Shown here: one piece after another, positions 47,881-61,213 of the stretch
How positions within the stretch are numbered: position 1 is the stretch's first letter
Layout: every line of letters starts with the position of its first letter
NCBI GenBank assembly: GCA_020205615.1
Contig: CM035151.1
Coordinates: forward strand, 18,546,070 to 18,610,069
DNA length: 64,000 nt
Source: Panax quinquefolius
Lineage: Eukaryota > Streptophyta > Magnoliopsida > Apiales > Araliaceae
Direction of reading: 5' to 3'
The notes under the pieces: model-generated
Seen by the model: only the letters and a program-made list of their open reading frames with translations
The model's database searches: none
Told to the model about the DNA's origin: nothing
Translations under genes and position numbers: made by a program

Positions 47881-48297
47881 AATTATAAATTAAAATATTA
47901 CTTTATTAAAAAACTTGATTACAATAATTCACACAAAATTCTAATACGAAAGTACTCGTAAAATATTTTGTTTGCCACTACTAACTTCGGCTAGTCACAC
48001 AATCTATAAATAAAGTTGATGCTTCTTTTTTATTCACTCGTACATCAGAAAGCATGATACTTGGATGCAATTTATAAAATTAGTATTAACCGGCTCAATG
48101 CTTTAGCTACGTGTGCACCACCTTTCATTTTTTTCAATCACAAATGTTTCACATCTATATCCCACGTGTGGATGCAGCATGTGTGGAGCATTATCATCCA
48201 TTATTTCCTTAGCCTAGTGGTACCTCCATGATGATTCTTAATTATTAAGATATATAGTCACTAATTCATGCATCCAATAGCAATTTAAGAGGGTTTA

Positions 48298-48332
<35 letters not shown>

Positions 48333-48546
48333 TCTACCACTATGTTTGGGAATTGTCATGGTTGCTAAAGGAATGTAATCAAGAACCCAATGCCAACAAC
48401 AACATGCACTAGGAATTTAACAGAAAATATTCTTCTTAGTTACATCATCCATGATCTCCTATATCTATAGAAATAGAGATGCATTTCTAGATGATTCAAT
48501 ATACTTGTTAAAATTTAGGTAGCGAAAAATAGAAGCGGAACCATAA
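47881..48546. other. Intergenic; upstream region of the WAT1-related gene
   Basis: The Ty3 fragment ends at about 47880. The rest is AT-rich with an (AT)n tract at 48305-48332. No TATA box can be assigned with confidence. Confidence 0.6.
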
Positions 48547-50102
48547 ATGGCAGCAGAGGCAACTGGTAGCCTAATGGGGACTTACAGGAGGTTCAAGCCA
48601 CATCTCCTCATGATTTTGGCTCAGATGGGCTATACATTCTTATATTTCATCACAGAGGCTTCATTTGCTCATGGAATGAACCCTCATGTTTACATTACTT
48701 ATCGACATATCGTAGCTGGTTTTGTTATGTTGCCTTTTGCCTACTTCCTTGAAAGGTAAATCAATCTCTCTTTCTAGATTATATAATAGTACCCCCTACG
48801 TCCTACAAAAAAATAATGTCTCATCTGATTTTTTTTCCTAGTCACAATTTATAAAATCTTAAAATTAAAAATTGATGTGTGTTCATTTAATTTTGATTGA
48901 ATGCAGTAGTTAATATTCTAAACTGCTTACGAAATTAAGTAGAACAAAGTCAAGTGAGAAAGAGACTCATTTTGCGAAACAAAGGGGAGGGGGTAGTATA
49001 ATGATATGATGCTCCACAAGAACTGAAACTTCGCTCACTTTCATGGATTAATAGTTTACCAACATATATATGCTCATCTTCTGATCTGATTTATTCCTAT
49101 ATGCCCCAAACATAGGAGTTTCCTTTTTCAGAAATAGACTAAACTAGTAAAATGACATGATGTTTTCAAATTTATTCTTGATAAGAAAGGAAAATAAAAA
49201 GTGAATCATCCCAGGATACGTGATTAGTACCTCCAGTTTAGAATTTATTTCGCCCTAGGGTCTAGGGAGTCACCTCAAAAAGTACTAGTCAAGTTGTCAT
49301 GGTACAGAACTAGATTCCCATGAAACAAATATTCTGAGACATCTCATTTGTCATTCATTTTTCCAGTGATACATCAACTAACTGTTACTAAATACTAGCT
49401 ACTAATGCTTGATTAAATGAAAATGATTATTTCTATTTTCACACTAATTTAATCCTTTTCTTTATTTTTCCCTGCAGAAAAACAAGGCCTAAATTGACAC
49501 TAGCTCTATTTTTAGAGATTTTTGTGCTTTCTCTTCTAGGGTAAGACTCGTTCGTAATTCATAAACTCTAAACTGGTATGCACAAATATATAACAGTTTC
49601 GATTTGTCAATAATCACAGGGTGGGCTTGACTCTGAACATGTATTTTGCAAGCCTAAATTACACCTCTCCAACCTTCCTTGCATCAATGGTCAACACAAT
49701 AGCTTGCCTTACTTTTGTTATGGCAATTATACTAAGGTAATATTGTAAAATTTCCTCCGTTTCAAAATTACAGATGTATTTCAATTTTTAAACTATAAAG
49801 TGACGTTCAATTCCAAACATGCTAGGTATTGTTAATATTCAACCTGACGTTCATGTAGGTTAGAGGTAATTGACCTCCGAAAGCCTCGTGGAATAGCCAA
49901 AGTTATTGGAACCTTGACTTCTTTGGCCGGTGTGACGATCATGACATTGTACAAGGGTACCGTTCTGAGAAATCTAGGGCACCCTTTAATATATTTTATT
50001 AGAAATTCTGGCACACAGGAGAATTGGTTCAAGGGTTCAGTTCTTACAGTAGCAAGCTGTGTAACATGGTCTATATGGTACATTATGCAGGTTATTAACT
50101 AA

Positions 50103-50175
<73 letters not shown>

Positions 50176-51782
50176 GGATCAGTCCGGACTTTTCGGACTC
50201 GATGAAAAAATGGACCCTAAATTTTTATTTTTATTTTTACTTTTTTTTAAAACAACTAAAAAAATATTTAATATTTTATGAATCAAAATTTTCCATAATC
50301 TGATGTTTTTGGGGATGATTTGGATCTATACCAAAAAATGGTGGTACTGAAATGGACAAAACTAAATCCAAGGCGTCGGATGGAACCGGACTCATATACA
50401 CAAAAGAGGGTTTGATACCACTTGAGCTAATCGCGTCCCTATAGGGTAAGAGAATAAATTCTATATGGACAGTCGATAAACTAGTGATTTTTTACATTAT
50501 CCAATCGAAACCTGCCAACTTTCTATTTTGAGAGAAAATCAAGAAGTTTTTATTGTGTTAACAATATTTTATCATGTAAATAATATTTTTTATATTTTGA
50601 GAGAAAATTAAAAAGAAATTATTTTGTTAACAATATTTTATCATGGTAAATAATATTACATAATCTTTTAACGTAATCAAAAATTCTTAAATTTCTCTCA
50701 AGAGATTTCTATTGGATGGTGTAAAAATACTAATATATGAGCAACCCATATAGAATTTATTAGTAATATCACAATAATGGTGTATCTTAATTTATTTATT
50801 TATTTATTTGTAAAAGTACAGGCATATACATTAAGAAGATATCCAGCACAATTGTCACTAACTACATGGATGAGTTTTGTTGGAGCAGCACAATCAGCTG
50901 TGTTCACTGTGATTGTGGCGCATAAACCAGCTGATTGGACCATTGGTTTCGACATTGACCTGTGGTCTACCTTATATGCTGTGAGTAGGGAATAATTAAT
51001 TTCTTATATGGTGTGGCAAAGTTTAAGAGCGCGCAGAAGAATTTCTCAATTTGATTAATAATTTCTGTACCTTTGAATAACAGGGAATAGTGGTATCTGG
51101 TTTGATAATTTTCATTCAGCTGTGGTGTACGGAAGAAAAAGGGCCTGTATTTGTGACCATGTTTAATCCCCTCTCCACATTATTAGTGGCAGTTCTAGCA
51201 TACTTTGTTCTTGGTGAAAAGCTTTACATGGGGAGGTACGTACATACTTGTTCTTTTTATTCATTTTTTCTTTGTTTTTGGGGTGGGGTGGGGTGGGGTT
51301 GGGGGTGTTGTTTTCTTCCTTGAGTTCAACCTATTAGTAAATCCCGCCCCCCAAGGCAAAATTATTAGTGCATAACTGTATTTTTTAAAGAATAACTAGC
51401 TAGTTGTGCAGAACTTACAAAAATGGGATAGTTTTGCAATACTAACTGTACCTTGAGAGACGGTCTTGGATAACATGTGAACTCGTGAATAAAATAGTCA
51501 CAAGTGGATAAACTGAGGGGCCGGATAATTTTACATACTAGTCTTATGAGCTAGAGAGATGCAACTGAATTTATATTGAAGTTTTTATTTTGGTTGATCA
51601 GCATTATAGGGGGAGTTATTGTGATTCTTGGTTTGTACTTGCTGCTGTGGGGAAAAGAGGCTGACCAGAAAGTGCAGATTAACCCAAGTGACCAATCTGA
51701 CATCATCTATGAAGGAAATGAAGACTCACCAAGTAGAGGAAAGTTCACTTTAGGTGCAAAGGCTATGAAAGAAGAACCTTAA
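48547..51782 (+). CDS. WAT1-related (EamA/UMAMIT family) membrane transporter, seven exons
   Basis: Joined exons 48547-48755, 49478-49540, 49620-49736, 49859-50090, 50822-50980, 51084-51235 and 51602-51782 give 1113 bases, 370 residues and a stop, all with GT..AG borders and consistent phase. The product starts MAAEATGSLMGTYRRFKPHL and has about ten hydrophobic segments in two EamA domains (roughly residues 18-150 and 185-335), then a hydrophilic acidic tail. Family hallmarks include PHLLMILAQMGYTFLYFI, YITYRHIVAGFVMLPFAYFL, NYTSPTFLASMVNTIACLTF, WCTEEKGPVFVTMFNPLST and GGVIVILGLYLLLWGK. Members export amino acids or auxin across plasma or vacuolar membranes; the substrate cannot be told here. 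Length is normal for the family, and no stop or frameshift is seen. Intron 4 holds a 64-base (AT)n tract. Probably functional. Confidence 0.93.
50110..50173. repeat. (AT)n microsatellite in WAT1 intron 4
   Basis: About 32 AT units immediately after the exon 4 donor. Confidence 0.95.
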
Positions 51783-53490
51783 TCAAAACTAAGCTCAAGA
51801 TGGACATTTTTACAAATGCATCAATATAATTAATGTGAGGGACTTTGTGGAACTATCATTATTGCTTGTAAAAATATCAATTCTCATAAAAAAAACCTTA
51901 CTTTTACAAGGACTTTATCACTTGATCAGTGTGAACTCAATACTTAAGAGGGAATTTGCAGAATTATCCTTTTAACATTGTGGAAATAAAAATATTTATT
52001 TGTTAAAAACAATAATTTAACTAGGAAAAAAAAAGCCTTTCGACATTTGAAAATAAGAAATTTCCTTATAAAAACAATTTGTAAACTTGCATCTTCATAC
52101 TGATCAAGACTCTCGGACACAATTTATTTGAATGCCACCAAATAGTTCTAGAGATGAAGTTAACTAACTAGTGTTCATCAATTACAAGGGTAGATTCTAT
52201 TAATTAAATCTGAAAACTAACATAAAACGAATGTAAGAGAGGTCATATTTACAGCTACTTAAGAGTACCGCGATATTAAAGTGCCGGGGTGTTCTTGCAT
52301 AAAAACAAATAAATAAATAAAGACTCATGCATATATATAATTAACATGTTAGGGCCTTAGGGCATTCATGTCTTACTCATGCCCGTATATGCATACTATT
52401 CAAATGAATGGTTGTAATATATTGGTGCCAAAAGTTTGTTGTTTACTAAATGAAAACGGATAAATGTATATTATTAGTGATGAAGTATCAACTTTTTAAG
52501 TTAAATCATTTTAATTACTAAACCAAATGTTTACCATCATGTTCCCAATAAGATTCAATTTGTATTCGACAATTCCATATCAACATTTTAAATATTAGAG
52601 GAAACTAAAAATTACTATCAGCGGAGGGTTTGAACTGATTGATCAATTAATTTTAATTCAGGATGCTTTCAATATGTCATGCTCTAAAAATTTCAATATG
52701 TCATTGATATGGTGAAGATGCTAGGTGATGATCAACAATTAAAGAAGTTTGATATGAATTATATAGTGGACCAACAATAGTAAATCGACTGATAGAGCAA
52801 AAAAATATTCAGTCCTTTATCAAACTGTGTCTCACTGGGTTGAGAGATTTAATTTTTAGACATAGATGGTTATATGTTTTTGAATGGTAGTCTTGATATT
52901 GAGATGCATAGATGGTTATATGTGAAAAAAATTCGGTAAGTCACAGTTTTGTATAATTCGCTATTTTTGAATTATTTGTTTTATTAAGTTTGATTTTCTT
53001 AATAATATAGCAAAGTAAATCCATCTGAATTAACAGTATGTCTCCCAAGTAGATATTTTACTCGACAAAAAGGAAATTGAAAAGACCACCTTAATTGACA
53101 AAATGCATGAACATTCAAAGGAGGCCTTGAGCAGTTCAATCAAGCACCAATAAATCATGAAAATATAACGACCTCAATTTCTGCTCTACAATGCAAAGCG
53201 CATGAGTACTCCCCTTGACCAAAAATATTAGTTCAAACATAAATTAGTGCACTAAGCACTCCTTTAACCAAACTAATTGTACTCCACCAAGTCACTTTAA
53301 TCTAGTATTAAATACCATCTTTTGAAAATCGTGGCTGGACAAAGGGTCAAGTCTGGATGGACAAAGGTAATAACCGAGCTCGGAATCCTGATATCGAAAC
53401 AGCAGTGAGAAGTTTGGTTCTAGATCAGTCCGGCACTTGCAATGCTGCAGATTTTGATGTCAGTGCAAGTAAGAAGGAATCTTCGAGTAA
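51783..53490. other. Intergenic between convergent WAT1-related and ETFB genes
   Basis: Holds the 3' UTRs of both neighbours and AT-rich sequence. No transposon or gene is recognised. Confidence 0.6.
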
Positions 53491-56400
53491 TCATAAGACA
53501 TGAGCATCATTTTGAAGCTTGTCAATTAGTTCCTCCACAGAAGAAAGGATGACCCCAGCTTTTCTCTTTGGGGGTTCTTGAATAACTCCAATAACCTCCA
53601 AGTCAGATTTGATTTGGCTGGTTCAGCATTCAACTGCATGACAGCAGAGTAAGTAAACCAAGCACTGATTCTATTATCACAAGTCTGGGGCTGGATATTT
53701 GTGACTTTGCTTTCATTATATTCACAACAATGAGATAATAGTGCAGCTTTTTAACGTCATGACTTATGAGTGCTTTCTTGGCGTAATTGAGGTATGAAGA
53801 CAAAATCTACCTTGGCATAATGATTCAAACAACTCAAATCAGTGCATCACTTGCTTATCAAAAACAAACTAGACTATTTATATACATGGTTCAAAAGTCA
53901 CACACAAAAGGATAGGTTTGGCACTTCCTAGAAAGTATGTAGAGCTAATCCCAGAAATATATATTTAAAAAGGTGAATAAAATTATGTATTTGACAAGTG
54001 TTCATAAATAGTATTATTCTCACAAATTTAAATACAACTTTTGCAAGACATAGAAGTATTTTGTGCACAATTATGCAAGAGTAGCAATTTGAAGCAGATT
54101 AAAATTTCACATGTTGGTTTCAAGAAATTTAACCATGCATGAATTTTAACAGTTCTACAATTGAAGGAAAAAACAAGAAATGAGTACTAGAAGAAAACAA
54201 GAGGACCACAAAAATTACGTGATTACTGCTGGTAAGTCTAAACACAATGTCTCAATGCCACCATCCACCTCTCTGTCTATTGTTGCTATTTGTTTCTCTT
54301 TGTCTAGCACAACCTAATAAGAAGAATCAGTAAACTATAATTAAAAACTTCAAAAACTATGAAAAGAAGCTAATAAGAGATACTATTTGCTAAAGAAAAA
54401 TTATTCAGTCAACACCAGCTGCCAAAAAATTGTTAAACTCAACAAACCCTTTGTCATCAAATAGAGAAAAACATAGCATAAACTAAGCTGAAATTTTTGG
54501 ATGGATATGCTGTGAGGCCTGTTGTAGCAGAAATTCCAAAATCAATAAAATGAACATCGTTGGCTCGTTCTTCAGAAAAAGATAAGTTGTATCATAATTC
54601 ATAGATAGTTAATTTTATGAACACTAAATAAAAATTGCACGAAGAGAAAACATTGAAGATAAAATAGATTGATGATTAACGAAAACCCAAAAAGAAAGAA
54701 AAATATCCATGAGAAAGAATCAATTGTCCATGCCGAAAGTAGATATGAATGGTATATGAAGTACATAGATTGGAGAATAATGCACTACTTAAGACACTGG
54801 GAAGTGAAAAGCAAATCAGTGATGGATCTTTTAAAACATTTTATAACTATTAAAGATAAAATGGTATCAATTATAACTATGTCCCAAAATTCTGACTTCA
54901 TGTATGGAGCCAGAGCTGTTAAATCTCTCACCAACCTGACCCAGATTTGCATGTAAGCTACCTAACAAAATTATATGATACTAATGTATTTAAAAAGCTG
55001 ACCATGTTTGATCATCTGAGGAAATCATTTAGCACTTTATTTCAGGTTTATGCATAATGGAGCTAACCTTGGAAGCAAAGGTCCCTTGCGGCCAGTTTAG
55101 AAGCCCCGCTACCATTTGGCCTGTTTGATTGCAATCATCATCAATAGCCTACTCAACAATATTGATATCAGAAACACTTAACAATAACTTATTGAACCAA
55201 GAAATAGTTTTAAAAACATAAAAAATCTACACAAATAAAAAAGAATCAATTCAACAAAATAAAGAGCTCAAAGAAAGAAACCACTTGATCCAAAATTCCA
55301 ACTGATGTACAATCCAATAGCAAACTACATTTCACACAAAACAACCATGAGACATTAGACTACCACTGATACAGTATATATCCATCTAAAAATGATGAAA
55401 CAGAACATTCTCTAGCTCAACCGAAAATATAATTTACACAGCCAGAACAAGATGCCAAACCAATTATGATAACTGATAATCAATGTTTGATCCATTAAAA
55501 AATTCAGATAACCCAATAGCATACATATTCATATACATATAGCCATATGCAAAACCTATACATGAGAGAAATAATTTTGAAATTAAAATGATGAGCAATG
55601 ATCTCCATCATAGAAACAGTAATCCGGTAAAAAAAAACTTTGAAGTTTAAATCAATGTTGTCATTATCAAAACCAATAATGATCATCTTAATAACAAACT
55701 TAATGAAACAAGTCAAAAACATTTATAAAAAAATAAAATAAAAAAGAGCTTGAAAGCTAGCACAGCATAGCCAAAACTCCTGCAAAAGTACTAGGAACAC
55801 TCAAGATCAAAACATTCTTTAAATTGTAAGATTTGGAACTTTGATTTTCACAATGGACACTTACTTGGGACATCTGAAAAGGGGAAATGGATCCTAAATG
55901 ACTGAAAGAGAAATTCTAAGCTCTAATATAGAGAAATTAAATTTCCAAACCCTCTACACAAAATCCACTCCGACTACAAATTCACACCCAAAATTCAAAA
56001 ACATAAAACCCATCTCAAATATTGAAACAAAATCCAACCCACAAACCCAATTCAGAATTTTATGTAGGAAAACAGAAACACCCAATTGCATACATATACA
56101 TATATACAAAGAAAAAACACAATCTTTAGAACTACTTATCAAAATAAGATATTAACCTGCTTGCCAAGAATAAGAAGGCCAGGTTTTTCAACATCAACAA
56201 GAACTTTAAGAATCTTTGCAACAGAAAGTGGGTACAGAGTGGCCGGAGCCTCCACATGAATCGCCCGGTCGGCGCCCATGGCGAGACCGGTCCGGAGAGT
56301 ATCAGTACACTGGGTGGGACCTAAACTGACAGCGACTACCTCCGAAGCCAAACCAGATTCTTTGATCCGAAGCGCTTCTTCCAAAGCAATTTCACAAAAT

Positions 56401-56510
56401 GGGTTCATAGACATCTTAACGTTGTTGGTCTCAACGCCGGTCTTGTCGGATTTGACTCTGATCTTCACGGCGTAGTCCACTACTCTTTTTATGGCCACCA
56501 TTATCTTCAT
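53491..56510 (-). pseudogene. ETFB: Electron transfer flavoprotein beta subunit (ETFB), fourth exon damaged
   Basis: ETFB pairs with the alpha subunit in the mitochondrial matrix and carries electrons from acyl-CoA and branched-chain amino-acid dehydrogenases to ETF:quinone oxidoreductase. Exon 1 (56510-56157) encodes [20 protein letters not shown] to GLLILGKQ, 118 residues. Exon 2 (55148-55068) encodes [20 protein letters not shown] plus QGTFASK. Exon 3 (54313-54219) encodes VVLDKEKQIATIDREVDGGI to AVI. All have GT..AG borders. The last exon (53633-53491) has LNQP, then jumps straight to IKSDLEVIGVIQEPPKRKAG and ends ELIDKLQNDAHVL. The family's roughly 27 residues between those points (YATLPN...KPIKKF region) are missing, and the join is out of frame. 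The exon start also does not join in frame. No substitute exon is seen in the intron. It is either a recent pseudogene or a consensus error; exons 1-3 look fully conserved. Confidence 0.8.
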
Positions 56511-58447
56511 TTTTCAGAAACCTTGATATCGAGCTTGGAAGCCTAAATAGTGCTCTGGGAGTGTTTTCAGTAATCTTTTTTTTTTGGATTATTTCCAATT
56601 TTTTGTCTTTGTAGAGGTACTAGCTCAACAACCTCGGATCCAGTAGTTTAATTTAATGGGCGATCTTCTGATAAATGTAATCAGTTCTGTGCGTCTAGGT
56701 CCTTGCAAAAAAAAAAGAATAACCAAACAAAAAAAAACCCATCAAACATCTATGTATTTGAAACTATATAATACTAATAATAAATTTGTTAAAGTCAAAA
56801 AATATATATTTTTAATAAAATTTCATATAAATTTTTAAAAAATTATATTTATTATAAGTTTTATATAATATAATAAATATATAATAAATAAATAAAATCG
56901 TTTAATGCGATCACCTAAAAAAACGTCTAAAAAATTTCTAGACATCACCTAATCGCTAGGCGCCCCCCTCGACCGCCTAACAATTTTTAAAATATTGAAT
57001 TAACACGAATTATTTTGAGAAAAAAAAAGTAATTCTTAAATATTTTTCAAAAGAAAAAAATCAAAAATATTATTATGACCAATGCTCATCAAGTTTTGGG
57101 ATTTCTTGATAGTAATTATAGCTTTTCTTTATTAATAATTAGTCACACACGCGTTACATGTATAAATTTTGTAGTATAAAATACGAATTTTATAAAATTT
57201 TGTAGTATAAAATAAGAATTTTATAAAATTTAAAAGAGTAAATAGAAAAATATAAAAAATTAACATTAAAAAAGAATAAAATAATAATATATTTAAAATT
57301 ATAAGAATAAAAAGTAAAATAAAAAATATGACTTAATTATACCAAATTTGTGAAAGAAACCACCATAGAAACTTTATAATATAAATGATAGATATAGATT
57401 TTATAAATATAGTCATATGTTACAATCGATATGAATTTATAGCTTTTTTATAAACTGATACTGATGTCATACATGTTATAATAGCGGGGTGATTTATTAT
57501 TATTTATTTTTCTGCCAATACTGATCAACTGATATTTATAATAATCCTTGATCTTGACACCTGTTTATTTTCTACATGGGTGATAAATGATTCAACATTT
57601 CATTCTGATACAAAAAACTCTGCCACATGAAAATTAAGCTCAACCTCACCTGTTTATTTATTTATATAATCCTTGATCAAGACACCTGTTTATTTTCAAA
57701 CATGTAATCAAATATTTTAACATTTCATAAATGATCCAACATTTTATTCTGATATAGATGAATGGATGGCCCAAATATTCAACTAAATTCAACTTTTTAA
57801 TAAATAAATAAATAATAATAACACTAGAATTATTGGTAGTTCGGACATGATTACATCAAATAAAATGGTCCCTTTTATCATGTACCTCCAATATCAATGG
57901 AAGGGGACCTGTTTGGCTCTCCTTTCCACATCTATTTAATTCTTTTGATTCGAAGCAAATAACAGAAGTATGATTTCAATTTAATAATCATGATTAAAAT
58001 TCAAAACCAAGATAGAAAAGTAAAGAAAAAAAAAAAGAATTCCAAGTCATCATTCCTGTAATTATGGAAATAAGTCAATTGAAATTTAGAACAAAGTGGA
58101 ACACCCCCAATCTCAAGCCACTAAAAATTCAAAAAGACTATGGACCAAATCTTTTGCCACCAGCAAAAACAAAAATATGGACTAAAGTTTCATATCAACA
58201 TATTAAAATTTACAACAACCAACCTACCCTTATAGTCCCTTAATAAATCTAAAAATCTCTACTTCTATATCATAAAAACTACCCAACAAATATAATTTTT
58301 TTTAAAAAAAACCATAAAAAATTTAAACATAGCCTTATATCATTTTCCCCCATGAATTGGTAGAACTGCCCTAGCTTCTTGATCCCCTGCCATTGCCCAA
58401 AGAAAATAACGATCTTGGAATTCTGCTACTGCAACCTTCTCTAGAGC
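56511..58447. other. Intergenic: ETFB upstream region and ATL downstream region
   Basis: Very AT-rich. A short GC-rich island, CGCTAGGCGCCCCCCTCGAC, lies at about 56953-56972. The many short open frames are not convincing, and no transposon ends were recognised. Confidence 0.6.
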
Positions 58448-59395
58448 TTACAATGTAATGTCAATGCCATTGCCATTTCTATCTTGCTGAACAATCTCTT
58501 GAACTGCTAAATAAAGCTGCCGGTGGTCAGCAGAATCCATCGAAAAAGATCTCCTAAAAGGTTGGACTTGGACTGATAATCTCTCATCTTTCCCCCTAAT
58601 ATCAATACATTCATCCCCCATGCTTGAAACGTGAGCAAATTTTTTGGCACTTTTTTTCAAATTTTTTTGTTCCAATTTTTTTGGAGGAAGAGGAGTAGGT
58701 GATCTTTCTTGTACTCTAAGCAAAGATTGATCATCATTTTCTTCCCCCAATTCAATAACAACATAATCTTTGTCGCGACAAATGAAATTATCATTATATT
58801 GGCCTTGATCTTGATGAGAAGAAGGGGAAGAACTTGTTGAAATATTGACTTGATTCAAAATTGGAAATTGAATTGTCATTGAAATACTTGTTCTGCATAA
58901 TGGGCAACTTACATTATTTTGAAGCCAAACGTCAATGCAATCTATATGAAAAGCATGCCCACAATTTGGTATAACTCTTAGTTTCTCTTCTTCATGAAAC
59001 TCATTCAAACAAACTGCACATTCAAAAAAAATTCCCTTTTCAGGGTCTTGTTTTTCTGCTTTCTTGAATTGAAAAATTGGGATGGAACGAATTATTGACT
59101 CATCAAGTCCCCTGCTTTCTATGTCTGGAGTGTACCCAATAAAAGGGTCTTCATGACCACGATTTCTGGATAAGGAAAATCGCCTGAGAAGATCGATTCT
59201 GTGCCAATTTAGGCAGCATTTAATGACAAAAATGTAGTAGCCAAGTAGCAAGAAAGCTGTGGCTAATATACCAATAATGGCTACTGCTATAATTGGGAAA
59301 CTATTGTGAGAGGAATGGTGTTGTGAGGTTAAAAAAATTAAGGAGCTTGGTGGGGTTTTGTAGGAGGCATTTGGGCTGCTTCTCATTAGATCCAT
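58448..59395 (-). CDS. ATL-family RING-H2 finger E3 ubiquitin ligase
   Basis: Single-exon gene of 315 codons starting MDLMRSSPNASYKTPP. One membrane segment spans residues 33-59 (FPIIAVAIIGILATAFLLLG...), the GLD signature is at 96-98 within SRGLDESIIRSIP, and a canonical RING-H2 lies at 126-167 with C126, C129, C145, H147, H150, C153, C164 and C167, plus the E2-contacting W157. This order is diagnostic of ATL ligases, which are membrane-anchored and often rapidly induced in defence or stress. The C-terminal half is hydrophilic with a conserved RSFSMDS motif typical of the ATL1/ATL16-like subgroup. No introns, as usual for the family. No defects seen. Subgroup assignment is tentative. Confidence 0.95.
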   Translation of the reverse strand: MDLMRSSPNASYKTPPSSLIFLTSQHHSSHNSFPIIAVAIIGILATAFLLLGYYIFVIKCCLNWHRIDLLRRFSLSRNRGHEDPFIGYTPDIESRGLDESIIRSIPIFQFKKAEKQDPEKGIFFECAVCLNEFHEEEKLRVIPNCGHAFHIDCIDVWLQNNVSCPLCRTSISMTIQFPILNQVNISTSSSPSSHQDQGQYNDNFICRDKDYVVIELGEENDDQSLLRVQERSPTPLPPKKLEQKNLKKSAKKFAHVSSMGDECIDIRGKDERLSVQVQPFRRSFSMDSADHRQLYLAVQEIVQQDRNGNGIDITL

Positions 59396-59720
59396 AAATA
59401 TTCAAGTAGTGTAATTATACAAGAAAATGGCTTGTTTTTAGATCTTGAAATTACATAAAGTTGTTAAGGGGAAGCAAGAAATGTTGGGAGGGAGAATGTG
59501 TTCAAGGAGAGATGCAAAAGAGCAATGAAGGAAGGATACATTTTGAAGGAGAGAAAACAGAGGAAAAACTGAGTAGTAGTTGAGGAATCTCTCCAACCAA
59601 TGACAGAAATTTGCTGGCAAGGAATATTTTAGTCTTTTTCCCCAAGGAGAAACTGCAGTAGTACTACTTAGTACTTAACCAACTATTTTATATAACTGTA
59701 TTAGCGTAAGGCATGCGATA
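59396..59720 (-). promoter_or_regulatory. ATL gene leader and likely core promoter
   Basis: A TATATAAAAT box on the minus strand at 59685-59694 would place transcription start near 59660 and give a leader of about 260 bases. Confidence 0.5.
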
Positions 59721-60728
59721 TTTGGATATGTATAGTAGCAAAAAGAATCAAAAGTTTCAACTATAAAATAGTCTACTAGATGTCACAACATCTGAGAGAG
59801 TATAGTGTTTAGGGAATGGGTTATCATAAAATTAATTTTTTATTAATGAAATTAACTTTATGGTAGAATCGACATCGATTTGTTTGTCGACATGTATTAT
59901 TCAATGAGAGAGAGACAAACTATTTTACAAATATTTTGAAAAGCGATGTGATATCTATATCATTCAATCTATTAAAGTTAACTTCACGTTAACTACCAAT
60001 GTGTTAAGAATCCTAAAAAATCAGAATTAAAAAAATAAAATTATATTTTGAATTAATTAGATAGAATATGAATGCTAATCTATCTACCTACCAACCAGCC
60101 AACCAGTAGGCAGTAGGCAGTAGGCACCAAGAAATTCGTATCAATGTTGATAGTTGGTCCCTTGAACACCAAATGATAGCAGCACCTACTCCTACAAAAT
60201 TGATTTTAACATGAATATTGCACAAAGTGAGTTTAAATTGAATCCATTTTTAAAATGAAGATCTCAAGTAAGAAGCTTCATTTTCACACCAAGCGTGCAT
60301 GGCAGACGACTAGATAGAACCTTCCTTTTCTTATTTTATTTTTTATTTAAAAGACATTGAGGCCCCTTTTTTTGGTTCACAACCTCTATGTTGGGATGCA
60401 AGAGAATGAGATTTTGGTATAACATTCTTATGAGTTATGAATCGAGACAGAGACCGTTGCGGTGCGTTCTGGTACAAATCTTTTGAGACCAATGCAATTT
60501 TAAATCAGTTGATAATTGTTACCGCATTATTATCATCCCTAATCTAGATGTATTTGTTCATATTATAATTTGTATCTTTCTATTGTCATAATTATAAATA
60601 ATTACAAAGCATCCAAGGAAAAAGAAGAAGATTAGATTAGACATATATATTATATATGATATTATATATTATATATATATACACCAATGTAATTACACAC
60701 CAATGAATTGACTAATGTATATATGGTA
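59721..60728. other. Intergenic, upstream of ATL
   Basis: No gene seen. It includes a small repeat CAGTAGGCAGTAGGCAGTAGG at about 60103-60123 and TA-rich tracts near 60640-60680. Confidence 0.6.
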
Positions 60729-61213
60729 TGTTGGGGCCAGATTTTCTGAGCCCGAATAATTCGGTGGGTTACGCCACATGACAGGATATTTTAGTCAGGA
60801 GGTTTAATTTTAAAGAATCTATAATTTTTGATTGTATTTGATATCTAATTCTTAAGAAAAGAGTCAAGATTAGATTCGACTTCGTTTCTTTAATGAGATT
60901 GACTCTCATCCTAGTATGGTAGTTACTATGATAAGAAATTATATTCCAATTTGAGGACAGAGCGATAAAGATGGCGTGATCAACTATAAATACAGTGTTA
61001 TATATATACCCTACTTCACATGTACCTCGCATATTATTTACTTTAATGCACTAGAACAAATTATATTCGTTCATTGTTGACGTCTTTGGTGCATCTCGAT
61101 TCTCACACCGTAGTTTATATTATCACGTGACCCCGATTAATTAAGCTTTTTGATGGTCTTTTGTTCCATGTGCATGTTTTCTACTCATTATTCGATGATT
61201 TTGTGAGCAAACA
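60729..61213 (+). mobile_element. Short LTR of another Ty3-type element
   Basis: Begins TGTTGGGGCCAGATTTTCTG and ends GATTTTGTGAGCAAACA, with matching TGTT..AACA ends and a TATA-like CTATAAATACAG at about 60983-60994. It is followed by TATTTTGGCGCTAAC, which resembles the start of the internal region of Tat/Athila-like elements. The flanks do not match, so it is not a clean solo LTR; the 3' half of the element is missing. Confidence 0.6.

Noticed and set aside
54669..54956. 95-codon plus-strand open frame
   Set aside because: It lies antisense within intron 2 of ETFB and has no recognisable domain.
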